A stretch of DNA of 64,000 bases from positions 16,926,001 to 16,990,000 of the forward strand of contig JBHGNT010000008.1 in the NCBI GenBank assembly GCA_043228905.1, written 5' to 3'. Below, one piece after another: positions 20,464 through 31,352 of this stretch; the stretch's first letter is position 1; each line of letters opens with the position of its first letter. The stretch comes from Azolla caroliniana (taxonomy: Eukaryota; Polypodiophyta). A program made the position numbers and the translations under genes. Below the pieces are notes generated by a model. That model was not told the origin of the DNA. It ran no database searches and saw nothing but the letters and a program-made list of their open reading frames with translations.

Positions 20464-21588
20464 TTTTTTTTTTTTCATAGATCAACTTTACATATTAAAA
20501 TTGCATAGGAAAACAACTCAGACAAAACCACATGCACAAAAACCATGGGTTTAATGTTAATCCATGGTTTTGTGCATGCTACAAAGCCAGTGCTTTTGAT
20601 AAAGTAACCATAGTTATCCTCAAAGTAACCATGGTTCACATGGCTTTGAGGTACTATATAAGACCCTAGCAAGGTTTGTGTAAGGGGAAAGGAGAAAAGG
20701 GAAAGGAGAAAAGGGGAACTTTGTTGTTTTGAAAGGTGGAAGAGCGTAAAGATGAATCTCAATCAAGAGGGTGTGAGATATCAACATCAAGAAGAGGCAA
20801 CGAAGTCGTCGATCGTTGGGTCTATTCACCAAACTCAAGGATTTCCACCCTTTTCGATGCTTCATTCAATTTTTTACTCCATTCTCTTTCCCCTTTCCTT
20901 GTGAACTATCTCTCCTTAAAGAAGAACCCGTTGTAACTTGAAAAACCTTATTTTTATAAAAGGCGTTATTGCTTTTTGATCAAGTGTTGTTTTCTTGCTT
21001 AGAGAAATATGGTTCACTAGGCCATGTCGTTACGCTTACAACAACATATGTAAAAATTTCATCTAAACTCAAATGTTTAGGATGCCTAGGTAAAGATTGC
21101 ATGTCTATTGTGCATTTTGCATTCCTTCCTAAAATGCCTAATCAATGATGCATGTTGTATTAATAAAGCAATCCGACACTAAGTTGTATGGGTATGGTGG
21201 TGAGACAATGTCATCCTTGGGGATCACCTTAATTACTACCTTGCATGCAACGAGGACACACTCCCAAGCAACCATTGTGTACTTATTCACATTATGCATA
21301 TCCAAAAGCTAAATCATGTGTTGCCCTATGGATGTCTTGTATCGATTTGGCATGTTGTATGAGGGTGGTGGTGAGAATATTATTTGAGGAAATTAAACTA
21401 AAAAGACAAAAGAAACTCTAGAGACCAAACATAAGGACAATGTGATTATAACAATGGGAATCAACTACTAAATCATCAAATAATCATTTACCTAAACACA
21501 ATGTGATTACAACAACGCTCACTATTAGGATAATTACAACATTGATTGTTGCATGTGTAGTGTTGGGGAGAAATGTTAATAACCCTAC
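20464..21588. other. Unassigned; hairpins and a promoter-like region at 20530-20940
   Basis: A near-perfect inverted repeat CATGCACAAAA…/…TTTTGTGCATG lies at 20531-20578, and a second one (CCTCAAAG/CTTTGAGG) at about 20618-20651. Next comes ctatataag near 20655 and a purine-rich leader. There is no convincing reading frame. It may be part of an undefined LTR. The rest is AT-rich. Confidence 0.4.
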
Positions 21589-21593
21589 ATACA

Positions 21594-21994
21594 TGTTGAG
21601 TGGCAAGCTCAACTGGAGCCGGATCGGCTGGATAAGCTTGAGCCGGTGAGCGAGACGGATCGGTAAGCCGGTGAGCAACCGAGCCGACAAGCAACAGAGC
21701 CGGTTAGCCGGATCCAATCGGTAACCGGAAGCCTAGTATTAGTTTAGACTACTAGGCAGTTATAGTCTCGTAGTAAGTGTCAGATGCTCGTGTGAGCATT
21801 GAAGTACACGGTACTTCTGTCAGTCCCACGAGGACTTGTATAAATAGTGCTACTGAGCATAGTTGTAAGTGACAGAGTGTTTATATTGTTTTGAATATAA
21901 CTTTTGCGTTCTGCTCTCTCTCTGTCTCTCCCGTGTACTCTGTGTATTCTCTGATTTCTCTGTTTTCTAACGCTTCCGCAAGTAATCGTTTTCA
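21594..21994 (+). mobile_element. Solo copia LTR (401 bp) with target duplication ATACA
   Basis: A complete LTR from TGTTGAG to TTTTCA is flanked on both sides by ATACA (21589-21593 and 21995-21999). No internal element sequence adjoins it, so it is a solo LTR left by recombination between two LTRs. It carries the GTTGAG/CTCAAC inverted repeat, CCGGAT-rich U3 motifs and a TATA (tataaata near 21840). It belongs to the Copia-5 family. Confidence 0.93.
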
Positions 21995-21999
21995 ATACA

Positions 22000-23289
22000 A
22001 CATTAACAAGTATGCTAGTTGCTCATGAGTAAATATCCAAACTAATGAAAGATTGATCAATTTTTTGGGAAATATTGCAAAATATTAAAATACGATTTTT
22101 AAGAACGTGGGTATAGTTGGTTTTCATCCACGGGTACATGATGATATTACCTTTAAAGCTACCAAATGGGTGTATCCAATATTTGGGCTAGCAAATAATT
22201 TCCTTTGATAGGAATGGTTTCGTTTTCGTGCTAGGCATAATATGTACAACACATGTGGTGACCACGATAATAGAGACACAATAAAAACTTCATAGAATTA
22301 GTCATGGAAAAAGGGCTAATGGTTCTAAGTCCCCTTTTAGAAATTTGATAGACAATTGGAGATAAAGTATTACGCTTGTCTTTTTATTCCAATATTGTAT
22401 GAGAAACAAAAGGAAGTCCTCTATGGCTAGAGTGTTTATTTTTCTAGCTAAAATGATTGCAAATCAATTATCATAGTGTCCAATAATTGATTGGCATCAT
22501 GCTAAATTTGAGAATCACATACTATTCCTTAACGAGTTACAATAGCTAATCATAAATAACATGTCAAATACGATGTTTGAGGTCGAGCCGGCTCCACCAA
22601 AACTATCTAGATAATGTGTATCTTATCTATCAAAAAAGGCAAATATATGAAAAGATAACTCCAAGCCATGAGAAGGAAGACAATGAATGGATAAGGACAT
22701 TATGGAAGCCATCGAGGCTCGTTGGATTGGGAACAACTACCATAAAAAGAACTTAAATTAGAGATTTATAATCGCACCACATAAGACCATTCAAATCAAT
22801 AAGCTACCATCATGGTTGTTTCTTGATGTGAAAAAATCCTGCCATAACATATATAAATCAACAAGGGAGAATTACCATCGTACCTATGTTCCTCCTACTT
22901 GTTCCCTTGTGAATGATGAGGGATGTGAGTGCCCTCTAACAATATAACGGTGGATGGAGAAGAACGCATCAGTGATAGAAAGGCATTCAAAGTGACATGG
23001 GGATCCTACTTTAGCAACCTAGGGTTACGCTATTGGCATTTACCAAAGGTCCCAACCACTTATACAATGACGAAGGTTCGAGTGCTTCGGAATTCGTTGT
23101 ATGGCCTGGGAAATATAAGAAAACGGGGTACATTTTCCGAGAAAACGAAAGCAGTCGAAGCTTGGTGGCCATGTCGACGAACCAGAAAGAAGACAAGGAA
23201 AAGATAAGGCTTTGGCCATGTCAAGAAGCAATGGCTTTTTTTTGTGTGAGAATGTGGCAAAAGAACAAACGTATGAATGAAACAAGAGA
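22000..23289. other. Unassigned AT-rich sequence
   Basis: No gene family was recognised on either strand. Short open stretches near 22929-23374 have no recognisable domain and run into a microsatellite. Ancient transposon debris is likely but cannot be named. Confidence 0.45.
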
Positions 23290-23620
23290 CGTATTGTGGC
23301 ATACATACATACATACATACATTACATACATACATACATTACATACATTACATAGAGTATATACACACATATAAATACATACATTACATACACACATATA
23401 AATACATACATACATACATACATTACATAGATTACATACACACATATAAATACATACATTACATACACACATATAAATACATACATTACATATACACATA
23501 TAAATACATACATTACATACACACATATAAATACATACATACATACAATCCATAGTACATACATCACATACAATACATTACATACATACGGATACGGTTT
23601 AATACGTACGTATACGTATA
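23290..23620. repeat. CATA/ACATACATA microsatellite with higher-order units
   Basis: Simple CATA/TACA repeats are interspersed with ACACACATATAAATA, giving a unit of about 27 bases that recurs several times between 23360 and 23540. The long open frames across it are an effect of the simple repeat and are not called as genes. Confidence 0.9.
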
Positions 23621-23744
23621 CGGTGTAATAGCGTAGTTCATCCGTATACGTATTACGCTATGTATGTATGTATTTTTGTATGCGTGTATATGTTTCCTGT
23701 GGATTTGCTCAGAGAAGATCAGGTATCGTCTTCGCCTTCCCATC

Positions 23745-24580
23745 AAAGCCATCGAAGGTTAGCCATGTCTTCTCTGCCCTTCTCTTTTTATGTATATGTT
23801 TGTTGTAATTTTGCTCTTTGGAATCAGCAGCCACACTTCTCCTTTGTTCTTGTTTTTTGAAGGTCAGCCATGGCTTCTCCGCTCCTCCCTGTATGCACAC
23901 GTTTGTAGTAATTTGTTCTCTCGATTTCCTTTTTGCTTTTTTTTTGAAGGTTAGCTATGGCCTCCTTGTTTTTTTCAAGGTTAGCCATGGCTTCTCTGCT
24001 CCTTTCTGTATGTACATGCTTGTAGTAATTTGTTCTTTCGAGTCGTATACTCATCTTCCTTGTTTTTTTGAAGGTCAGCGATGGCTTCTCTACTCCTCTC
24101 TGTATGCACACGTTGGTATTTTTTTTTATGCACATCGATTTTTTTGAAGGTTAGCTATGGCTTTTCTTCTCTTTTTTCTGTATGTACACGTTTATATAAT
24201 TTTTTCTTTCGAATCGCATACGCATCATCTGTTTTTTTAGGGTTATCTATGGCTTCTCGTCTCTTTTTCTGTATGTACACGTTTATAGAATTTGTCCTTT
24301 TAATCGCATTCGCATCTTCCCTTTTTGAATGTTAGCTATGGCTTCTCTGCTCTTTTTCATAAATGTGTCCTTTCAATCGCGTATGTGTCTTCCCTTTTTG
24401 AATGTGGTCTGGCTTCTCTGCTCTTTTTTATATGTTTGTCCTTTCAATCGCATATCTGTCTTCGTTTTTTGAATGTTAACTATGCCTTCTCTGCTCTTTT
24501 TTATATGTTTGTCCTTACAATCGCATATATGTCTTCGTTTTTTGAATGTTAGCTATGGCTTCTCTGCTCTTTTTTCTATA
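23745..24580 (+). repeat. Degenerate minisatellite, about 11 copies with core ATGGCTTCTC
   Basis: The core AAGGTTAGCTATGGCTTCTC, in variant forms, recurs at about 23760, 23864, 23952, 23983, 24077, 24152, 24244, 24333, 24407, 24479 and 24550. Spacing is mostly 70-105 bases, often after a T-run. Copies differ by substitutions and indels. Short open frames on both strands (starting MASLL on the plus strand) come from the repeat and have no known domain. It lies 1-2 kb upstream of the host gene at 25657. Confidence 0.8.
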
Positions 24581-24599
24581 TGTCCAATTTTATGGTATT

Positions 24600-25640
24600 T
24601 GTTCTTTTGCATACACATCTTCCTTTTTTGAATGTTTTCTTCTGACATTGTTTGCAATCTTTGATAGGTCATAGATGAAGACGATTCTCTCAGTCTCTGA
24701 GTGGAAAAAAACAAAGGTTTCTTCTGGATAGAAAACACATCTAGGTCAAAATTAAGGTAATGCGCTGACAGGGAAGGCTGAAGGTTTTTCTTCACAGAAA
24801 ACATGCTTATTCTTTTCCATTCCTTAGTTGGAAACAGTCTATAGATCAGAGTGTCATTGATTTTCTGACCGAAACAAGGCAAGAGTTTCTGTACAGGAAA
24901 CGTTGTAGTTACCTTTTTCACTCCTTGAAAACACTCCTAGATCAAAGGTGAAGATGATTTCTGACAAAAACACGGTTCTTCACGTTAGATCAATTGAAAA
25001 GACAAGGTTTTTCTCTGGCTCCATGTTCTTCTCTGCTAGATCAATATAGTTTGAAGGCATACGTTTTTCATGTGCAGGAAAGAAACCACACTTCTTCTCT
25101 GACAAGAAATTGCAAGTTTCTACCCTGAAAATCTGTCAATTAGAAGGTGATTGTCTGATAGAGAAGACGAGTTCCTTCTATGCTAGATCAACAGGAAAAG
25201 GCAAGTTTCTTTTGGTACTTTGGCAGAAGTAAATGTATTTTCTCTTTGGAAGAACAAAAGCGAAGGCAAGTTCTCTGACAGGAGGCATTCCTTCCCAATC
25301 AATTTTTCATAGAACCATTTACTTTTCTCTCCTCTCGAGTCAGCAGTAAATCTGAAGCTGATTCTCTGACAGAGAAGTCAGGTTATTCTCTGCTTGATCA
25401 ACAGAAGAAGTGGAGAATTTTTACACAATTAAACAAGTCTCCTCTCTTTTGAAACATCGAGATTTTCTGGAAGAGAATGCAAAACTTTTCTTCTCTGCTA
25501 GATCAGTATAGTAAAAAGACAAAGCTCTTCTCTGCGCGGTAAAGACGCAAGTTCATCTCTGGTAGATCAGCACAGAAAAAAAATTAAGTCCTTCTCTGGT
25601 ATATCAACAGAGAAGTCTAGGTTTTCTGTACAGAAAGAAA
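24600..25640 (+). repeat. Second degenerate repeat tract upstream of the gene at 25657
   Basis: Loose repeats of a 45-90-base motif, with the core CTCTGCTAGATCAACAGA and then purine runs, fill most of this region. They are seen for example near 25020, 25170, 25395, 25495 and 25560. No stable reading frame is present. The promoter and any 5' leader of the following gene must lie in or near this tract, but no TATA box stands out. Confidence 0.6.
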
Positions 25641-25656
25641 GAAAGAAAGAAAAATC

Positions 25657-27354
25657 ATGTCTATTTTCTTTGGTAGCAGTCGGCGTCGCAAGATCTTGTT
25701 TGCTACAGTTACCATCGCCGCCAGTGGCTATGTGTCGTATCGTCTGTACAACTCTTCTTCATTTGTTAAGAAACGCAAACAGTTGCTTCAGATCATGAGT
25801 ACAATGTCCTTTTTCAGTGGAGCCATAGCTGAAGGTGCTGAATCAATGTCCATGATCTCGAAAGACTTGAAAGACTTTCTATCTTGTGAGGAAGATACAG
25901 TTCCTCGAAGCTTAAGACAAGCTTTCAAGCTATGGCAATGTCAAGAGTTTCAAGAAACAGTCACAGTTCTCTCTGCGGCACTAACACGTGGCTTTTTGCG
26001 AGGAGCTAGATCAAAATCAAGGAGAGATGGACACCTGCAGAGTAGATGGAGGAATGATAATGACCGTGGTGGAGAATTTGTTAAGGTTGAGAAGGATTCC
26101 ATTTTTCCTACGAATGAAGATGTTGCTTGCAGAGAGATACGAGAGGTTTGCTTTACTGTGATAAACAACCAAGAAGGATCTAATAGATCCTTGGAAAATT
26201 ACTCCATGGAGCATGAGCTAGAATGCCCTGAGTGGTCATCAAATATAACGGAAGACATGCCTGATTATAAGGATAAAAGCTTAGGAAGGTTATACACCCT
26301 TGGATCTGGTTTTCAAGATCAAAGGCTGGGAAAGAATGGCATTAAAGAAAAGAAAGGTTTAGAAGAATTTCCAGATAGGTTTCTTTCGAAGTTATTCAGT
26401 GAGCATGGGATAGGGTTTGTCTCAGCTGTTGCTGGATCCATGGCAAGGAACTTTGTATTAGCTTTCTTTGATGGGTTTTCAAAGGAAATGTCACCATCGA
26501 AGGACCTTAGTTCAAATGGTCAGCATGAATCAACGGATAAAAAAGCTTCTGGATCCACATTTATTAATGTTATCAGCAATGAGAATTGCAAAGCTTTGAT
26601 TGCTGAATGCATACAAACCTTTGTTAGTACAGCTGTGACAATCTACATAGACAAAACAAAAGATGTGAACATTTATGAGGATATGGTAGCAGGGATTACG
26701 AATCCATCGCATAAAGATGAAATGAAAGATGTGCTGACGTCTGTTTGCAATGGTGCAATTGAGACACTTGTGAGGACATCATATAGTGCGATTGTTACAG
26801 AAAAGAATGGTAAGTGTGAACTGCCAGAGCAAGGGAAATGGAAAGTGGAAGAATACTCGCTGCCGTCATCTTCTGAACAACAATACTTGATATCTTCGAT
26901 ATCTTCGATGGAGACTAAACGAATGGATGAAGTTATAACTGAACACGAGAGCTCAAAAGGCCTTAGTAGTTGTATGGAATCAAGCAAAGAGCTGGTTGTA
27001 GACACCTGTAATACTGGGAGTTCTCATGGGATGCAATCATTTGTTGATGGAGTTACAAGGACTTTGGCCATCCCGAGCAATCAGAAGCTGATTTTGGATA
27101 TGGTTGGGAAGATAAGTTCAGAAGCAGTAAGATCGTTCTTTGAAGTTACTACAAATACCATTAGCTTCCATCTTCGATCACAAGCACAACTGGGTTGGAA
27201 TAAGGTTAAAAGCCATTTCTCAGATGATGGAGATCTCCCACTGCAAATAAGAAGAAGATCCAACGATCTTTCTGCCAAAGCGTTCATTATGGTTAGCATT
27301 TGTTTGGTCATTTGCTTGCATATCCTCACTGCTCTTCTTCACATGTCAGCCTAA
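25657..27354 (+). CDS. PHLOEM PROTEIN 2-LIKE A10-type membrane protein (565 aa)
   Basis: This intron-less frame of 565 codons resembles the plant family annotated as PHLOEM PROTEIN 2-LIKE A10. These proteins have a membrane-anchored N-terminus and no clear lectin domain, and their biochemical role is not established. A basic stretch and hydrophobic segment cover residues 9-35, followed by a basic patch (VKKRKQL). Conserved blocks are SKDLKDFL near 68, GFVSAVAGSMARNFVLAFF near 251-270, and a long one at about 311-375 with FVSTAVTIYIDK and VLTSVCNGAIETLV. Another block near 465-500 has LAIPSNQKLILDMVGK. A second hydrophobic segment covers 542-565. The start has a good context and a plausible N-terminus. 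Codon composition differs from the transposons. It is one of two likely intact host genes. The family call is from memory of motifs. Confidence 0.85.
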   Translation: MSIFFGSSRRRKILFATVTIAASGYVSYRLYNSSSFVKKRKQLLQIMSTMSFFSGAIAEGAESMSMISKDLKDFLSCEEDTVPRSLRQAFKLWQCQEFQETVTVLSAALTRGFLRGARSKSRRDGHLQSRWRNDNDRGGEFVKVEKDSIFPTNEDVACREIREVCFTVINNQEGSNRSLENYSMEHELECPEWSSNITEDMPDYKDKSLGRLYTLGSGFQDQRLGKNGIKEKKGLEEFPDRFLSKLFSEHGIGFVSAVAGSMARNFVLAFFDGFSKEMSPSKDLSSNGQHESTDKKASGSTFINVISNENCKALIAECIQTFVSTAVTIYIDKTKDVNIYEDMVAGITNPSHKDEMKDVLTSVCNGAIETLVRTSYSAIVTEKNGKCELPEQGKWKVEEYSLPSSSEQQYLISSISSMETKRMDEVITEHESSKGLSSCMESSKELVVDTCNTGSSHGMQSFVDGVTRTLAIPSNQKLILDMVGKISSEAVRSFFEVTTNTISFHLRSQAQLGWNKVKSHFSDDGDLPLQIRRRSNDLSAKAFIMVSICLVICLHILTALLHMSA

Positions 27355-27385
27355 TAATGTATAGAAACCATTGTGTCCCTGACCT

Positions 27386-27391
27386 AATAAA
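27386..27391 (+). terminator. Candidate polyadenylation signal
   Basis: AATAAA lies about 30 bases after the stop codon of the 565-codon gene. Other AT-rich candidates follow, so the actual site is uncertain. Confidence 0.5.
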
Positions 27392-28126
27392 GGTCATGGT
27401 GAAGGGAGGAAAGTGTTATAAAATTGTATGTTATGAATGGTTGATATTAGCATAAATTGTATTGCATATATTTTCTACAATCATTTGAATGTTTTCAATG
27501 CCTTTAGGGTTGCTAGGATTGGAATAAGCATTTCGTATCAATGAAAATGTAACAAAAGGTTTTCTATGAGCTTCCATAGTAATCTAGCATCAAGTCTACT
27601 ACTATACAGAACATAAGCACATGATAATTGAGAATGTGCAGGCTTTCCTTACTTTTGCTGCCACTGAGAATGTTATAATGAAATTGAATCTAAGAACGTG
27701 TGAATCACATGAGAGGGTGGCTAGAATTGGCCACCTCAACAATAGAAATAACTTTCCACTTCAATTGTTATATCACCTCAACATCATATGATTTAGAAAA
27801 CACCATCAATAATACCCCTCAATATAATCACATAGAAATAACCATTAATTACAACTGTTTAACCAATTGGTAAGACACAATGTGGCATTCTGTGTCTTTT
27901 GTCTAGAATCAAATGGAAGGGCATGGAATTACATCAACAAGCAAATTGCATGGCATAGTGAGGGCACAAACAAATGAAATCGTGAAATGCATTTTATTGT
28001 CGGATGATTAGATGAGTTACATAAAGGTGATGAGATTTCAAAAGTGCAAATGGGGAGCTGATAATGATGGTGAATAGCAATTGCAAATCATGCAGAAGGA
28101 ATATGAATGATGGATTGGGTCATGGC
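27392..28126. other. Intergenic sequence between two convergent host genes
   Basis: AT-rich, with no transposon or gene recognised. It should hold the 3' ends of the plus-strand gene at 25657 and the minus-strand gene at 28336. Confidence 0.6.
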
Positions 28127-28336
28127 TCAAAGGAGATTGAAGAGAAATGAAGAGATGAGCAAGATGAAGGGTGAGGAGATGCCAACGAGGAAGGTAGATG
28201 GGGCATTAGAGACGGGTGTTGGCTCTGGAGAATGAGAAGTTGAATTGTGATCTACACCATTGTGGGCAATAGAAACATTGGCCATCATCGCCACCGTCAC
28301 CATCAACACCACCATAACAACGGACGATCTCTTCAT
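28127..28336 (-). CDS. Arabinogalactan-peptide-like secreted precursor (69 aa)
   Basis: The 69-residue product has three parts typical of AG-peptides and other small GPI-anchored cell-surface precursors. It has an N-terminal signal peptide (residues 1-24, ending near NVSIA), and a short polar core with His, Ser/Thr and several Pro (HSPEPTPVSNAP, about 35-46). A C-terminal hydrophobic tail (about 49-69) could direct GPI anchoring. There is one possible N-glycosylation site (NST). The start is in an AAAATGAAG context. A TATA box lies about 145 bases upstream. The proline motifs are few for a classical AGP, so it may be another small GPI-anchored peptide. Confidence 0.68.
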   Translation of the reverse strand: MKRSSVVMVVLMVTVAMMANVSIAHNGVDHNSTSHSPEPTPVSNAPSTFLVGISSPFILLISSFLFNLL

Positions 28337-28480
28337 TTTGCCTTGTAATAGTCTCTACTTCTCACCTCTTTTTTTGTTAAGAAATAGTGACAACAACAAA
28401 GAGAAATGGCGTACACTTCAAAATAGTGTTAGCTATGTACCTTTGATTTTGTTTCCTCAAAATAACAACCTTTTGGTTTC

Positions 28481-28490
28481 TTTTATATGG
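28481..28490 (-). promoter_or_regulatory. TATA box of the small peptide gene
   Basis: The minus strand reads CCATATAAAA, 145-154 bases before the ATG at 28336. The position suits a plant core promoter with a leader of about 110 bases. Confidence 0.55.
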
Positions 28491-29796
28491 GGGATGCATG
28501 AGTTGACTTTGAGTGCATGTGTTGTACTTCCACCATGTACTAACTTTTTGAGTAGCCAACCAAACAAACATGTAGAGACAAGGACAACCAAATAATAATA
28601 AAACGTATCAACATGTTCTCACCTTCTTGAATATTTAACGAACCAACTCCAATGCCTCAATAAGCTTTTGAGTAATCCTACAGTTTGATCTTCAAACTTC
28701 GGCACTTTTGTGTTCAACCTAATCGCCTTTTGACTTTTGAAATATAGAGGCCATCCACCGTCTCATTTGAATGTGTCATGGTAGACCTATTGGGGATGAG
28801 ATCAAAGATTTTAGTGTCGTTTGGGTTTCACATTGTACAAGTTTCTCTTTTTCAACCTCTTGATTAGGAGAACCTTTTATTTGGAGAGATCAAAATGGTG
28901 AAAGTTGAAGTCACTAGATAATTTCGTCAAGGATGAATTACTCATCACCCCTGATACACTCAACATGCTAAAAGACCAATAAAACCCATGGACATAGCAA
29001 CAATTTATTTGGGAAGGCTGCATGTAAAGAAGCTTCATGAACCCACTCTTCACTATTCACATATTTGATTCATTCATTTCACCTTTAAGCAATTACAATG
29101 CCATGTTCGTTTGTATCTACACTCCTTGATGTCAACAACCCCACCTATCACCTATAGGAGAATCATACTTCAACCCGTAAGTAACATTATGTTAGATTGT
29201 GCATATGTTCCTTGATCATGTAAAACTATAAACCTAAGTAGCATTATGTTAGATACCAATTGCCCCTTTTGGAAGTGCTTTCCTCCTTGAAAACAAATGT
29301 GGTTAACTACTTATGAAGGTCACCCACATTCTTCCATGTGGATGCTTCGGTAGGAAAACCTCATTTTATCAAAATTTGTTGTTGAATGACTCTGCTCTCT
29401 CAAGAGAGTAAGCTTTTGATACCAATTTCTTTCAATTTAGTTGATAACCCATATTGTGAATATGCATTCCTCATAAATAAATGTGCCAATCATTGTTATT
29501 CATAAATGCCACATGGCCACCTTGGTTAATATCATTACAGAAATATGTCCACTATTACCCAAATGTCATCATTACCATCCCATGTCATCAACAAACAAGT
29601 AGGAAATTATGTAGAGATAGTGTCCTAGTTGTCACCCAAGATGTATCTTCCCGCTTAAAGGTGTTCACTCATGGCCACAAAACACCCGTAGTCCCAATAT
29701 TCCTTTTACGAGAGAAGTGAATGACATTCCCAAAGCTACAATGTTAGAACAATTATCTTAATAACAAGCAACCTTGAGAATGAGTTCCAACTTTTA
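28491..29796. other. Unassigned AT-rich intergenic sequence
   Basis: No gene or mobile element could be supported on either strand. The first part is the upstream region of the small peptide gene. Confidence 0.5.
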
Positions 29797-29883
29797 CTAT
29801 ATATATATATATCTGAGGCAGGAGCCCCAGGAGCCCGAGTCACCTAAGGCAGGAGCCCGATTCTGATCCATATATATATATAC
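29797..29883. repeat. Short insertion-like unit between two AT microsatellites
   Basis: About 60 bases containing the direct repeat GGCAGGAGCCC (two full copies and a shorter CAGGAGCCC) are framed on both sides by (AT)n. The layout suggests a small element inserted into a TA repeat. The type is unknown. Confidence 0.5.
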
Positions 29884-31352
29884 TGTGGTGTGGGAAGAGA
29901 ATTTTGAAATTTCATTTCTGTGGCAGGTGAGGGCGGGAAACAGAGAACACGATTGTGCAAATTGAAACCCTAACAGTCGGTTTAGGATTTTAGGATTTAG
30001 GTTGTTGCTAATGCTTCTCTCAGAGGTATTTCTCTTGTTCTTTCGTTTTCCTCCTTCCCTTCATTCATATTTTTTTTCTGGTTCAAGTAGAAGTTGTTGG
30101 ATGCACATAGATACACATTACATGCATGCATCATCATATATGAAGTGGGGCGGGATCTCATTGTAATCCTCTCTTCGTAATCTTTCCTTCATTTTCTTTC
30201 TTCTTCCTTTCAGCTTTGGTATCCATTATGATTCCTCCTCTTTATTTCTGCATTTCTCCATGAAAATTTGCTCTCCTGCTTTCTAGGTTAAAAAGTGTGC
30301 CTTCCAAATGTATCACAATCCCGGAGGTGTAAATACATACATACATTGTATATCTTTTGAATAAATGTATGATTCTAAGGATGCAAGATTCAGTTTGTAG
30401 TAAAAAATGATCTTCTTGGTTTTTCAGCAACAACATTCTTTGATTATTCACTTCATATAGGCTCAAATGGAACTTTGTGAATGCAGATTTTTTGGAAATT
30501 TTTGGCAAGGAATCAAAAACACCAAGTTTTGCAAGCAAGGATCAAATAATCATTTGCAAGTTGGACAATGTGGAGACGATGACCTGAATAGTTTAAGGTG
30601 TGAACAATACACATATAGAAGTTAATCCTATTAGTAACTTGAGCCTCACAAAGTTATTGATGCTTCACAAAGGTGGGAACATGATTGAAGAGAATGGCAA
30701 GGTAATAATGTTTATTGAAAGAACACGCGGTATAATATAGTGTAATTTACTTTTTATTTCTTGTATTTTAATCAGTATTGTAATAAGTAACCCCAAGCTA
30801 TCACTTATGAACATTGAGTGTTGTCCTAGGACTCAGGAGGTAGCATTTGGAAGCACCCACATTTTTGCACTTCTATATTTGGAAAAGCACCTGTAAGTTT
30901 TGAAAATAAAGTACTAACAAGAAAGAAAATTTTCAAGTCATATACAGGCACACACTTGTGTATGGTCTGTATAAATATTTAAATATAAACAAACAAACAA
31001 ACAATATATAGGTCATGTTAGGTTATCCTGGTGATGATTCTTATCTACATGTTACACAGGTCAAGTTTTTTCATCCTCTACATATACCATTCTTCTTTCA
31101 CTTTTCCTTTTGACATATGCATGCTCAAAGAAGGTCACCTTAATTTGCGACTGTGGACAATGGTATTTCCTGTGTGCACATATTAACGTCAATTAGGAGT
31201 TATTGTTTAAGGTTAGATTCAGTTGGTCTAACATATTCTAGATAGTTGTGGTTTAGATACTAGACCTAGGTTTTAGGGATATCTGATATATTAGGGTTGG
31301 AAAACTTGAAGGGAGGTTGAATGAAGTATTGTGAGATGATGCAAATCGATGG
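29884..31352 (+). other. Possible fragments of a split host gene
   Basis: The start resembles a gene leader (gaaaccctaacag, about 29964). Short open stretches then end at plausible splice donors: one near 30650-30700 (LLMLHKGGNMIEENGK followed by GTAATA) and one near 30833-30892 (GGSIWKHPHFCTSIFGKAP followed by GTAAGT). I could not link them to a known family. They may be exons, a captured gene fragment or chance. Confidence 0.25.

Noticed and set aside
23277-23573. Long open frames across the CATA repeat on both strands
   Set aside because: They are pure products of the microsatellite (Tyr-Ile-His or Met-Tyr-Val-Cys repeats) with no domain.
23300-23620. CRISPR-like array
   Set aside because: Simple-sequence repeats in plant DNA without unique spacers.
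30545-30600. Tubulin-like motif (QVGQCG)
   Set aside because: Six residues match the tubulin start, but nothing before or after fits tubulin; chance.
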